Source: Caecitellus pseudoparvulus (lineage: Eukaryota; Bigyra: Bicosoecida). From it: a stretch of DNA of 28,081 nt. Positions 15,653 to 26,490 of this stretch are shown in pieces. Position 1 is the stretch's first letter. Every line of letters starts with the position of its first letter. Where the stretch lies: positions 1-28,081 of the forward strand of contig CBFFRQ010000138.1 in assembly GCA_965644315.1 (NCBI GenBank), in the 5' to 3' direction. Below the pieces are notes generated by a model that was given only the letters and a program-made list of their open reading frames with translations, did no database searches and was not told the DNA's origin. A program made the translations under genes and the position numbers.

Positions 15653-18600
15653 TCAAGAGCGAGCAATGGCAGGGCCGACGACCAAGGGCGACTTGGTGCG
15701 AGTGGCTGGGGTCTCCACACTCGAGTCCTCTGCTTCCTGGCGCAGGCCAGCTTCCCGCACCATGGCCACATCACGCGAGAGAGCGATTGCCTTGTCCACA
15801 GAAATGCAGCTGCCGAGCGCAATGCAGGCCGCTGCGCTCCTGCGTGGCCCAAACATGCAGCACCAGAGGCCTGGGTGTGGGACGTGCTTCAAGTGTGAAT
15901 GCGTCGGCGATTGCTGCAGGTACAGCTTCAGCCAGTCAAAGACTGCAGCGTGCCGCGTACGCAGGGTGGCGACGCCTGCGCCGAGCAGGAGGAGGAAGGT
16001 CATGACCAAGAACAGTGTGTTGGCGAGGAAGATGGCGCCCTGCAGCAGGAACTCCGTCTTCTCCCCGACCAGTAGTTCGTCGCCCAGCGCCAGGCCTCCG
16101 AAGGCAGACACACAAATGGCGGTCAGTGCTGCGGTTTCCACAGCATTCATCAGCGTGGCCTCGTACGGCAAGGATGCAACATGGACGACAAGGGAAGCTG
16201 ACAGCACGAGGCAGATCAGCGCTGCTTGCAGCTCGGCATTGCGCACGGTGACAGCGACTGCAGCAAGGAGCACTTTCCGTGGCAGCACAACCAGCAACTC
16301 CCAGTACCAGAAGTTGGGCTCCTCTTCTTCTTTGCGGGGAGAGTCGTCAGAGTGCGCACGAGGGATTCTGAACCCTTCATACACCGCGCCGTACACTGCC
16401 TTCACGCTGTGCTTGTAGACATGGTGCCTTTGGCGGCAGACCAGGCAGGCGCTGCCGACCGGGATGCGGACGCCCCACACCAGCAAGCCAAGGTATGCCG
16501 CCAGCTGGGCGGTTTGGAACATGGAGTCCATGCTTCCGTGTGCGACATCTGAACGGAGGAACAGGAAGCCCGGGATGCGGAAGTCGTACGTGTCCAGCAT
16601 GCGCAGACATGCCTCGACTACAGGGAAGTGCACCAGCAAGAGCAGGATGAAGGCTGCGCGATAAGCTTGCTCAGCATACCTGGCGCGCCGCTTGAAGAGG
16701 TTCACAGTCTTTGCCAGCACAGCTTTCTCCTCAGAGCGCATGCTTGCAGGGTGTGCCGGCGGTGCGCCAGGCATCACAGCTGCTTCAACCTGCGCTGCCG
16801 CCTGGCTGCGGCTTGATCGCGGCTTGCGCATATCAATGACGACTGAGCCTTCCGACTCTTCATCAGCCTCGGCCAGGTCGTCCAAGTCAGCCCACGCAGA
16901 TGTCCGTCTCGCTGCTGGAGATGGGTCTGTCGGGCCTGTGTCGTCTTGGAATGAGGTGGATCTTGGAACCAGCGCGGAAGGTCTGGAAGTTGGAGACACC
17001 AGCGTCTTTGGCGCGGGGAAGGCAAAAGTATCATCAACCAGAGCACCCTCTTTCTTGGGAGGAGTGGAAGCGGCAAGGGGCTGCGGAGCCACTGCCCCAG
17101 ACTCGGCAACGCCTTCCCCGCCAACTGAGCCCCCACCCTTCTCCTCAGCATGCCTCTCAGCAGCAGCCTGCAGTACTGCGTGGCTTTGCCGCTGCAAGAT
17201 GCTGGTCACACCCGCTATGATCAACGGAATGCTCACTGCAGCAATGGGTATGCTCAAGGTGATGAAGAAGCGAGTGTACATGTCTGTGCGCAAGGCGCAC
17301 TGGGCAGGCACCGAGTTGGTGCTGACGCCGACCGACACTGAGGAGAGCCACGCCATGATGCCATCTAACGCGCTTTCAGGAGGCAAGCGGGTACTCAGCA
17401 GCACTGCGTACATCTGGGCCCAACCGGTCATGACACGGAACACCCCAATGAGCAGTCCCCTGCTCTGACCCTCCTTGCTTTCCCGATCACTCGTGCGCAG
17501 GGCCAGGTACACTAGGAGCCCCGTGAACAAAACCCAGGAGCCGATGCTCTGCAGAAAGCCAAAACTGTCATCGGGGCACTTCACTCAAAGCAACTGTGGG
17601 CTGGACCTTGCCCAGCCTTCAGCACACTCGCCACAAAGAATGCCCCTGTGCCCAGGCACACAGGAGATGCCACTCGAGTTCGCTACAGGCCTGCACGCGT
17701 CTGGAGGCGTGCACTGAAGGATGCTGGCACCAGCGTAAAGAACCGCTTTCCCTGCGACTGCGGCCTGCAACTCAGCTGTCTCATTCACAAGTGCTTGCAG
17801 ACGCCGTCTCGCGGGCGAATCAGCGCTGGTTGTGTCACCCTGTAACTCGGCACTGGCCACATCTTTCAGCTTGCTCCAGTACGTTTCCTGCAGCTTTGGG
17901 TGTGATGGCACCATGGACGCATCGGTCACGCAGGTATCACACCAGAAACCCGGGCGAGGCCTGAACTGCCCAGCAACGCAGCTGATGCCGTTCAAGGGGC
18001 ACTGCAAGCACTTGGTCTGGGCCAGGTTGGCAAAAGTGCCGCCAGGGCACTGCGTGCATGCGGCCTCTTGGTTTTCAACATTGGCACGGATTGTTCCAGG
18101 AGGGCAGCGTTCACAGCGAAGCCCAAAAGTGTCATTGGTGCTCTGGCGGCGCTGCCAGCCAGTAGCACAAATGCAGTCCATCTGCGAGTCAGCCAGCACG
18201 TCGCTGTCGGTGCGGCACGTTGGGCTCACAACCACAGCAGGCACAGCCACTGCACCTCGTGACAGGTAAGGATACATGGCTTCCCAGAGATAGAGGATGT
18301 GAACAGTGTAGTTTGTGGCTGAGATGGTTGGACTTGCAACACGGCACGCCCTTCGTCCAGGGCGGCGAGCCCGACAGTCAGGTCGGCTTCGCCAGTCACT
18401 AACTGTCGCACTTGCGGTAACTCAACGAGGGACTCCACTTCGCGACTTGCGGCATCTCGGGCATCAAGCAAGAGACCCACTTGCTGCCGCCCAGACACAA
18501 TGATTGTGCTTCCAGGGGCTGAGGCATCCACCATGGACATGTTGCGTTGCCCGCTCAAAGCAGATTGAATGGCGACCACTTCGCGGTCAGCGCGTTTGGG

Positions 18601-20286
18601 CCACGAAAAGGCATCTGGCAGCATGAATCTACTCGTGTGTGAGAACGCCCCTCCACCGCGCACCTGCACCCGCACTGGGATAGCCCGAATTTCTTCGTAC
18701 GCAGCCAGCGCGGCCACGTCCGTCGCACCTGACGCACCTTCTGCCACAGATGCAGTGATGCGCACCAGGATTGTTGCCGCAAGCTCTCCGCTGCCACACA
18801 GAAGCCCTGGGGGCGGCCGTGGTCCAAGACACAGCTCGCCTCCATGCACGACGCTAGTAGGTACCACCAGTTGCCCAGTGGAAGCAGGCAGCAATATCTC
18901 ATCCTTTGTCGTGGTTGTTTGCAGCCATGTGGCTGTGGACGAGGTGCCCTGCGACGGAACCACTTGCACGTGTAGATCAGCGAAGGAGGCCAACGTTTGC
19001 AGGATGGCAATGCCGGAGGCTTCCTTGCTGGGCGCCACTGCCAGCGACACGGTGCCAGGAACCACAGAAAGCAGCGTAGAGCGCATGGTCACAGGCAGCA
19101 CATGATCAAGCTGCCCAGCTTTGGACTTGGCATCGTACTCATTCGTGCGCAAGCGCAGGGTGCTCGAAAACAGTCCGCTGACAGCTGCACCTGGAGAAAC
19201 CAGCCACACTGTGAGGAGCACGCGCTCTCCCACGCCAAGGGACCCCTGCAGCACTCCCGACCCTTCGCGCAAGGATCCAACCGAAACGACGCCCAGCTCA
19301 CTGGCAAGCACGGACGCAATGTCGGAGCCAGTGCCTCCAGCATGGCCACATACACCTACCGGGGTGCAAACTGCGAGCCATGGAGCCAAGCTAGCTTCCG
19401 CATGGTCAAGTGTCCAGGTCAGGGTGCCAGACCCAACGTTTCGCAGAAGCAGCTGCTGGGTGCTGTTGCCGCCTGGGATGACGTTGCGCTCCACCACGCG
19501 AGGCCGTATGTCCGAGATCGGCGCGATGACCCGCAATGAAACCTGCACAATGACAGGCAAAAGGTCGGCCACCCGAAGTCGCCCACGTGCCCTGCCGGCC
19601 GCTTCGTTTGATACTGTCGAGTTTGCCTGTAAGGTAACAGAGGCCCGGTGCAGACCAGGGGGCAGGTTTGCAGACTGCATGGTCAAGATAACTCCTTGTT
19701 GGCCTTGGTTTGCGGGGAGTCGCGCCTTCTGGGATGCAGACAGGGTCAGCCAGCCCTGCTGTTGGCCCCGAAAGGATACCTGTGCGTCCCAGTGCACGTG
19801 TTCGGCACTGGACACAATGACAGCTTGAGACTTGGTGTCAGACTGGCCGCTGAGCTCAAAAGCAGCGGCCACTTCCACAGAGAAGGCGGTGAGGAACGGC
19901 AGGGGTTGGGGAGTGACCCTGGCGGTGGAAGAGGGGACGGCACCGGGTGACTTCGTTGGCTGGGCGGACGCACTGCTGGATGCCGTTGGCGTTGGCGTTC
20001 TGCTGCTCGACGGGCGCACGAGGGGCGACCTGGGCGGGGCGATGGAAGGCAGGGGCGCTGAGCTTTGAGCCAAGTCCACCACTTTCTCGGGTAAGACTGC
20101 AGTCGCATCCAAGCCGACGACGCCGCGGACGTGAACCACAAGGTCAAATGCTCCCGAGTTCCCAGTCGACTCCAAGTACGCGCTGGGGAGTCGTGGCAGC
20201 CCATCAACTGCGGCAGGCCCAAGCTGCAAGGAAAGGGAGACGACCAAGCGTGGAAACGTGGACGGAAAGGTTCGAGTCACCCTCAC
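15653..20286 (-). CDS. Large multi-pass membrane protein with Cys-rich ectodomain; reading frame broken
   Basis: Three open segments read as one protein. The first (20286 to about 18330) is an extracellular beta-rich region with Pro/Ser/Thr spacers and immunoglobulin-like strands. The second (about 18330-17588) carries Cys-rich GCC2/GCC3-type units such as CERCPPG and CTQCPGGTF, and ends CGECAEGWAR. The third (17584-15653, 643 residues) has eight or nine membrane helices separated by a long charged cytoplasmic segment. This order is typical of large protist surface receptors of unknown ligand. Near 18320-18335 the protein changes frame by one base, between AVLQVQP and ISATNYTVH, with no convincing intron. 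At 17587-17585 an in-frame TGA sits before VKC. The gene may be recently inactivated, or there are sequence errors. The N-terminus is uncertain. Confidence 0.75.
17585..17587 (-). other. In-frame UGA at an apparent Cys position
   Basis: The frames before and after this TGA are the same frame, and both are long and family-like. The context is LL-stop-VKCP, where a Cys would complete a C-x2-C pair closing the Cys-rich domain. TGT or TGC to TGA is a single base change. It could be a nonsense mutation, a sequencing error or selenocysteine. Confidence 0.7.
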
Positions 20287-20696
20287 CAGTCAGTCGAGGG
20301 CAGACAAGGACCCCAAGCCGCAAGCCTCGCATCGATGCAAGACACGCTCAAAACAGCAAGTGTCGCAGCAGATCCGACGTCTGCTGCGTCAGATAGAAAC
20401 AAGGGGGCGCCGACACTGGTTCCTGTCTGGGCACCAACTAACAGCGCCGCTGGATCGTGCAGTGCTGCCACGGTGGTGCGCCCACTCAAGGCCACTTCTT
20501 GCTGCACAGTCGAGGACAGCCATACGGGCGGCCTTGAAGACGGAGCCACGCTGCGAGTTGCTGTCACTGATGGCGTCGCAGAGGGGGAGTTGCTGGGAGC
20601 GGATGCAGCTGGTGCTGGGGGCGTGGCGACGCCCAGTGTGGCAGTGGAGTGAATCCAAGCCCTTGTTATTCCAATGCCAGATGCAAGCACTGGCAA
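20287..20696 (-). CDS. Probable upstream exon of the large membrane protein
   Basis: An open frame on the same strand directly upstream contains a Ser/Thr/Pro-rich stretch (PSATPSVTATRS and neighbours) like the spacers further down. It is in a different frame from the following segment. A strong acceptor, a pyrimidine run ending TTTCCTTGCAG at 20224, precedes the conserved-looking LGPAAVDG. The nearest donor (GTGAGG, 20286) gives the wrong phase. A donor at 20345 (GTGTCT) gives phase 0 and a 122-base intron but is a weak match. The exon structure is therefore tentative and no signal peptide is evident. Confidence 0.35.
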
Positions 20697-21454
20697 TTCC
20701 TGATGAATCTCTGACCCCCCGCAATTAACTTGGCGTGGTACCCACCAGCTTCAAGCAAACTCACAGACAGCGGCGAACTCTCCGGGCAGAAGCGGCATCG
20801 GAAGGGATTCACAGCCGTTGTGCCTCGTAAAAGGCAATTCCCTAATGATACTGATCTGCCCATCGCTGCGGACACCCCTTCCCTGCGTCAGCTTCTCCAG
20901 CATCGACTGCGCCAGTCGTGGCGGGCACAACCAATTTCCGCAGCTCAGCTGCCTGCACTGCACAGCCCCCTGGCCCTTTTCGCGGATAAATATCAGAAAT
21001 GCAGATCTCTGACCATTTTCTACTGCGCTGAGACTTCGTGCTCGCCGTCCTGCTCTCCCATCTCTCGGGCTCTCGTTTCCAGGCTTCACGATATGGTTGA
21101 CTGGTTCATCCCGGCGGCAGCGTCAGCTGTTGCGAGGAGCCGCCCACAAAATCATGGCTGACCAAAAGTCACGATAGCAATAGAATGTGTAAACAGCCTG
21201 GATAGATTTCGGAATGGCAAGAATTATTTGTTTGGTGGGCACTTGCGGCGGCACGGCCTCAATCTGGTGAGACAACGCTCGCCCCCGGTTCGCCACGCGA
21301 TGCACTGCATGCCTCCAAAGCTGCCCGGAAGGGTAAAGCTTTTGCAACAGTCCCCTGCCTACTAGTTCTTGCTGGGACCGAAGCTTGCATTGAAAATGTC
21401 AAAGGCTGCTCTCCCAACGCTGGAGCCACTCCTCGTCCGTTGAATGTTGATCCA
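20697..21454. other. Intergenic region with dispersed repeat
   Basis: No gene is supported. It holds one copy of a short dispersed repeat (20902-20965) and lies upstream of the large minus-strand membrane protein gene, so promoter elements are likely but not recognised. Homology to the RT1 element begins gradually towards 21455. Confidence 0.4.
20902..20965. repeat. Dispersed short repeat, copy 1
   Basis: It starts ATCGACTGCGCCAGTC and includes ATTTCCGCAGCTCAGCTGCC. It matches 22812-22875 at about 80-85 percent by eye, in the same orientation. The two copies flank the truncated RT1 copy. Confidence 0.65.
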
Positions 21455-22232
21455 ACGAAATGCACATGAAGCAGGGTGTGCGTTTGAAACACGCACACAC
21501 GTTGTCCCAGGGCCCACTGGAAGCCGTTGAGGCACTGGAGGCTTTTGCCGGGCCTATGCGGCAAGGTTGCTCCCGAATTCTGGGGGTGCCGCTGACGGCA
21601 AAAGTTTCTCCTGGCCCCACGAGGTGGTCGCCGCACCTCCCGGATGGACGAAAGTCCTGAAAACATGCATCCGGTACTGTGGGGCCGTGTTAAATCACGT
21701 GGTAGAAGCTCAACTTCAGGGCGCAGGCGTGGAACGCGGGCAGATCGCCGCGGACCTCGCGCGGCGAGCCCGCTACACGGCCGCCACGCCTGCCGCATGG
21801 ACCATGCCGCGCCACCTCACTCCCGGGCGAGGTGGCGCAGCAGAGGAGCAAGAAAGTGAGTGATAAAAGCTTGCTTTGGGTTGATAGTGCATTCTAAGAT
21901 GTTATTCTGAAATTCCCAGTGTCGTAACGCGCAGCGGGGCCGTTTTGGGCTGCGGGGTGGCGAGGTGTGCGCGGGTCGCCGCGGCGCCCCCAACACGCCA
22001 AGGCCGAAACCCGCGCCCAACTCACCCAACAGGCGCCGAACGCCTGAATGACGACGAAGAACATTAAATGACCATGTTCTGAAAAGAACATGCTCATCTC
22101 ACACGGTGACTCACCATGTTTCGTGCAAGATATGTGCGCGACGCAAGCGAGAATTGTGGCCCGCTTCTTTCGAGGAGCAAGTGTGAGGTGAGTGTGGTGA
22201 AAACAAGAGGCTACAATGCATTGAACTTCCTA
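21455..22232 (+). mobile_element. 5'-truncated second copy of RT1
   Basis: It matches about 5950-6733 of RT1: the last 130 or so codons of the ORF, the stop context and the entire 3' UTR with its hairpins. A base deletion near 21564 (GGCAAGGTT against GGCAAAAGTT) shifts the frame, so only the last 98 codons (21567-21863) stay open. The 3' end reads ATGCATTGAACTTCCTAACCC at 22217-22237, followed by unrelated DNA. Weak similarity may extend left of 21455. This copy defines the 3' boundary of the family and shows the telomere-like CCTAACCC at an internal insertion. Confidence 0.88.
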
Positions 22233-23206
22233 ACCCAAATCAGAGACGGAGTCTCGGAGTTCGTAAGAACCGTGGAGCGTAGCGTAGCCCTGTGGTATGA
22301 TGATTCATTCATCAATCACCCTTTTTTTCGTTGATCCCCCCCCCGTGGCTGCGTGGCTCAGACACGGCCTTGGAAGACCCCCACGGCGCTGTAGTGAGAC
22401 ACCGCGGGATTCGCATGAACGCCCATGCAGTACCTGCGGAGGGTACACCTCAATGAGCTTAGCTACACACCCGCGGCTGGTCGCAGTCGCAGTTCGTCCC
22501 CATCTGCACAAAGTGGCAGCAACACCAACGCATCACCCTCAAGTCCACGGCAGCAAGCAAAGCGGAGGAGGCACCCCGCACAAGCAAATCTTCTTGCGTG
22601 AGTATGTAGGGGTGAGCCCCTGCCCCCAGAAAGCCATTGTCGGCAAGTCGCCACCATCATCCGAGCCATTTTCCTTCGAGCAGCAGTACCCTGTCCCGAC
22701 AGGAGCTGCACCACGGAGAAAAACAGCCTTCGCACTGTGCACCAAGCGGAAGATTTACGGTTTCAATTCTAGCCTGGACAATTTTTCCAGCCACGCGTCA
22801 GGGTTTCCAAAATCGACTGCGCCAGTCCCGGCAGCGAAAACCGATTTCCGCAGCTCAGCTGCCTGCTCTACGCAGCCTCTTGGAGGTCTGTCACAAAGCG
22901 ATTGCAAGCAAGTAAATCACGACACGCCATTTTACTCGAAACAGTGCTTAGTTCTAGCCACCTATGACTCTCATTCCTGCAGCACTCGTTGCTCAGCACA
23001 TTGCTTGCTGGCCCAGCCCAGCTGGGAGGATAAAACACACAGATGAGTGTGCACAGTTCTGAATTCCTCCACACAAGTTTCTGAGACCACGCGGTTAGCC
23101 TCGGGGACCTAGCTGACTAACTTTGGCCACTCGGTGCTGCGCGTGCAGTGGAAGCAGGCTCGAATGCTGCTTCTGTGGTTCGATGCTGCCCATCCACACC
23201 GATACC
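22233..23206. other. Intergenic region with dispersed repeat
   Basis: No gene is supported. A plus-strand frame from 22297 to 23046 is long by chance but has no domain, repeat or conserved feature. Small inverted repeats occur just right of the element end (GAGAC-GGA-GTCTC near 22242). The second copy of the short dispersed repeat is at 22812-22875. Confidence 0.4.
22812..22875. repeat. Dispersed short repeat, copy 2
   Basis: It matches 20902-20965, beginning ATCGACTGCGCCAGTC and containing ATTTCCGCAGCTCAGCTGCC. No coding frame or mobile-element end is recognised in it. Confidence 0.65.
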
Positions 23207-24744
23207 TCAGCTCTGGGCAGGCAACCAGCTCTCGACCTGTCCCAAGTTACGTGGCGCGGACGCACACTCCTTGTGCAAGGGAAGCGTCTGAAACAAATCG
23301 TACAGCTCATCAAACTGGTCCCCAGTGCGGGGAAGTGCTACATCGAGCACTCCCCACATGCCGTACTTCTGAAGGCACTCTGCCTTCTTTTTTGCTCCAG
23401 TCACCCAATTCGCATGAACCAGTCGTGCTTCTGCCAGAGGCTCTTCTGGCAAACAGGCCCAGTTGCCTGTGCTCCACTTCTTTCCATTTGGAATGGAGCA
23501 GAACATCTTTTCGCCGGTGTCCAGGATGCTGTGCCGCTCCGGGCGCCGGTACACTCGGTGCTGTTGGGCATGAGCTGTGAAGGCCAACTGGTCATAGTCC
23601 CCTTTCCCATACGCCGCTCCATCAAGCAGGAACAAGGTTGACCAACGTGGCCGAGCAATGAACAGCCCTGTGTTCCATTCTTTCCAAGGTGCATCCAGTT
23701 CCCGGGCATCAGTCATGAGGGCCAGAGAACAGTGCCGGGAGTGGACCCACTCTTCAAGTTCTTCAACAGCATTCTTACCGGCATAGCCAATGTCTACGTC
23801 GTGAAAGAAAACCGTGTAGCCCTGCACCAAGAAGGCTCGAACAATGATATGCTTGACGCGGGTGAGCGCGTTGTAGCGTTTCTCCCTGTACTTTGCCTCG
23901 GCTTCAGAGCCGAGAGCCGTGTTGACAAAGTCAGCATCGCGCATGTCAAGCCATTCTGGCCGGGCACGGAGCGTAGGTATGCCATGGGATTGGAGGGTTT
24001 CATGTGCTTCGTCATCCAGCGCAACAATCAAGAAGCGCTGTGTCCCAGCCTTTACCAGAGACTGCGCCAAATTCACTGCAAGGGCAACCATGCCAGAATT
24101 GGTCACAGAGAGCAATACGGTGTTACCCTTCGGCCTCACAGCTGATTGGACGATGCACGCTTCCGAAGGAGTCAGCCCAGGAAGTTCATGCGTCTGCCAG
24201 AGTGTTTGCATGCCATACGGGTTTGGTGGTGGCATCGGCAAGCCGACGGCGTCCCAAGCTTCCTCCTGAGAAGGGGAGCTCGAGGCTTGGTGAAGCAAGT
24301 TGACAAGCAGGCACGTACATGGGCGAGTGCAGTGAGCTGGGGTGTTGACTCACAGTTCGATGCAGCTCTCTCAGTTCGGCTGGCTGTTGTGCCTGCAAGT
24401 TGGGGGAAAGTGAGTGCAAGGTCGGCCATCCAGCCCAAGAGCTGCGCACGCTGACACGGTACTGCGAATAAGGCTGGAACGTGAACCGAAGCTTGGCAGA
24501 AAATTTCCCTTACCTTAGACGCCCTTGCCTGGGGCAGTGCTTCAGCAGGCATTGCAAGGCCCTCAGTCCTGGGGGTGTCGTGTTGCGGACGAAGCTGCCT
24601 TGGAGGAAAATCTGGCGAGCCTGGCAAGCTCGTCCAAGTTGGTGAGGCAACAATGCCAAGCAGACAGCCAAGTACAGCTCCAGCAGCTACGCCTGTGGCG
24701 AGGCTTGCAATGCGATGCCTGCACGGGTGGCATTGAACGCGCAT
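23207..24744 (-). CDS. GT77-like type II membrane glycosyltransferase, three exons
   Basis: Exon 1 is 24744-24514, exon 2 is 24392-24354 and exon 3 is 24265-23207. The introns, 121 and 88 bases, have good sites (AAG/GTAAGG to TTGCAG; ACT/GTGAGT to CTTCTCAG) and all junctions are phase 0, giving 442 residues. Residues 12-34 form a signal anchor after a basic start, as in Golgi enzymes. A Pro-rich stem follows, then the nucleotide-diphospho-sugar transferase domain: NTVLLSVTN start, GYTVFFHDVD with the metal-binding DxD at about 246-248 (23800-23792), NTGLFIARP, and a HANWVTGAKKK block near the end. These features fit the family containing plant arabinosyl- and xylosyltransferases. Sugar and acceptor cannot be told. 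Transfer in the Golgi lumen to a glycoprotein or polysaccharide is inferred. The frame is intact. Confidence 0.85.
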
Positions 24745-25554
24745 GATGATAAGACGAGTAATTCCGGAGAGGTGTTTAGGTTTGGGAGTGAGATAAATTC
24801 CCAGTGTTGAGTGAAGCTGACGCGCTCTCGACCCGTCACCTTCAAGTGATTCGGCTCAAGTCTCACTATTGTGCCCGGTTGGCTCAAGTTTGGTCTTCCG
24901 CGAGTTGTGAATGTCCTTCCATCGCGCCTCGGCTGTTGTTCGTCAAGTGCGTGATGGTGCCGACCACTCACTGGGCACATCCAGGCATTCCTTGACCATG
25001 AAAGTGGCTTCCCTTGGTGTGGCGTGGAAAATCGCTGCTGGAGGTGTTGTCGACACTGGCCTGAGTCACAGGCCAAGCCTGCCCATGCGCCTGCTTTGCA
25101 TATCCCTTCGCCGCATGTCCCCGTCGGCCTGCCCCTGCTGCAGCTTCAGAAACCAGGCCAAGTTGGACACACTCACCGCCTGGGCACTATTCAAACCGAG
25201 CCATCCAATTGGCGACGAAATTACAACCTGAAACGTAGCAGACAATATCGTTCACTCGCTATTTGCGTGAGCCTGTCTGTCCCTGTACCGTGCTAGGAGG
25301 CGGTGCGTGTCGCGCTGGCGTGTCTGCTGCCGTTGCGATTTCCGCACGAGTAGGCTTGCCGCATTCGTCGCGCAAACACCGATATAGCGGCTGCATCTAC
25401 ATGTCCACAGGCTTGATATCTTTAGTGTACCATATCTACCCTTGCTGCACGCCCGCTGCTCTTCTGCGCGGCATCACGGAGCTTCACTTGCACGAGCCTG
25501 GTCCAATCTGTGGCTCCAAGTTCAACGTTGGCCACTGGCATTCTGGCTTCAGAC
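24745..25554. other. Intergenic region between divergent genes
   Basis: The glycosyltransferase gene starts leftwards and the ankyrin-like gene starts rightwards, so this 0.8 kb should hold both promoters. No conserved promoter element, RNA gene or repeat was recognised. Short frames on both strands show no family features. Confidence 0.45.
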
Positions 25555-26490
25555 ATGGCAACCTTCGGTGACATAGCAAACCTCAAGACCCAATGGGAAG
25601 CCGCTTCTCAAGAGGGTGACGCAGATCAGCTGAGGCGCACCTTGCAGCAAGCAAACGCTCAGGCTTCCACTGTTGCTGATGCACTGGCAAGTTCAGATAC
25701 AATGGCTGGGTTTCAGGTTGCGTGCCAGAGAGGGCATTTGGAGTTGATGGGTGGGCCGCTGGCTTTTGTAGGGGGCGGAACGGTGGAATGGCGCGCAGCG
25801 GATGTTGATGGGCCTGAGGCAGTTTTCCGAGAGGCATGCAAGAATGGCCACCTCGACACTGTGCGTGAGCTGTTGAGCCTCACTGGAGCACGGGAAGTTG
25901 ATGTACACGCGAAAGACGCTCTGGGACCCGAGTGTGCCTTTCGAGGCGCATGCGAGAATGGCCACACAGACATCGTGCGTGAGCTGTTGAGCCTGACTGG
26001 GTCACGGGAAGTGGATGTGCACGCAGATGATGGGAATGGCTCCGAGGCCGCCTTCCGATACGCATGCTGCGCTGGCCAAACAGACGTCGTGCGTGAGCTG
26101 CTAGTGCTTGCTGGGGCACGGGAAGTGGATGTGCACACAGATGATGAGGATGGAGCTGAGGCCGCCTTCCGAGGGGCATGCCAGGAGGGCCACACAGACA
26201 CCGTGCGTGAGCTATTGGGGCTCACTGGGGCGCGGGAAGTGGATGTGCATGTGGCCGACCAGTATGGTCCTGAGGCTGCTTTCCGGGAAGCGTGTCGGTG
26301 GGGCCACACAGACGTCGTGCGTGAGCTGCTGGGCCTGACCGGTCACCGTGCCTTCCCGGCTATCATCTGGCAGCAAGAAGCGGAGTGTATCACACAAGCG
26401 GCACGTGATGCAGTGTGGGCTGGCACCAGCACTCGGACTGGGCGGCGAACGATGCTCTTGCTGAGATCTTGTGGTGCGGCCCGAGCGTAA
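25555..26490 (+). CDS. Ankyrin-like protein with five 38-residue repeats
   Basis: The start ATG at 25555 gives MATFGDIANL and 311 residues. The longer frame from 25510 lacks similarity to the paralogue. A short N-terminal helix region and a degenerate repeat (TMAGFQVACQRGH) are followed by five 38-residue units. The 114-base period is directly visible from GAGCTG at 25867 to GAGCTG at 25981. The pattern is the same as in the gene at 13644-15143: VDVHAxDxxGPExxFRxACxxGHTDxVRELLxLTGxRE. The C-terminus shares WAGTSTRTGRR and LLLR with it. The two are paralogues in opposite orientation, about 10 kb apart, with different repeat numbers. The function is unknown, probably protein binding; the frame is intact and intronless. 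Confidence 0.88.
   Translation: MATFGDIANLKTQWEAASQEGDADQLRRTLQQANAQASTVADALASSDTMAGFQVACQRGHLELMGGPLAFVGGGTVEWRAADVDGPEAVFREACKNGHLDTVRELLSLTGAREVDVHAKDALGPECAFRGACENGHTDIVRELLSLTGSREVDVHADDGNGSEAAFRYACCAGQTDVVRELLVLAGAREVDVHTDDEDGAEAAFRGACQEGHTDTVRELLGLTGAREVDVHVADQYGPEAAFREACRWGHTDVVRELLGLTGHRAFPAIIWQQEAECITQAARDAVWAGTSTRTGRRTMLLLRSCGAARA

Noticed and set aside
15279-16418. Plus-strand frame of 379 codons
   Set aside because: Antisense to the C-terminal membrane domain, with no domain of its own and no signal of translation.
18182-18255. Possible 74-base phase-0 intron (GTGCAG to CGCAG) explaining the frame change in the membrane protein
   Set aside because: It fits by phase, but it would remove family-like sequence (NYTVHILYLW to VVVSPTC) that clearly belongs to the ectodomain, and the acceptor lacks a pyrimidine run.
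20224-20286. 63-base intron GTGAGG to TTGCAG joining the upstream exon
   Set aside because: Both sites look good but the phases do not match the frames on either side, so it was not used as the gene model.
22297-23046. Plus-strand frame of 249 codons
   Set aside because: No recognisable domain, no repeat, unusual composition, and it crosses a dispersed repeat; likely a chance frame.
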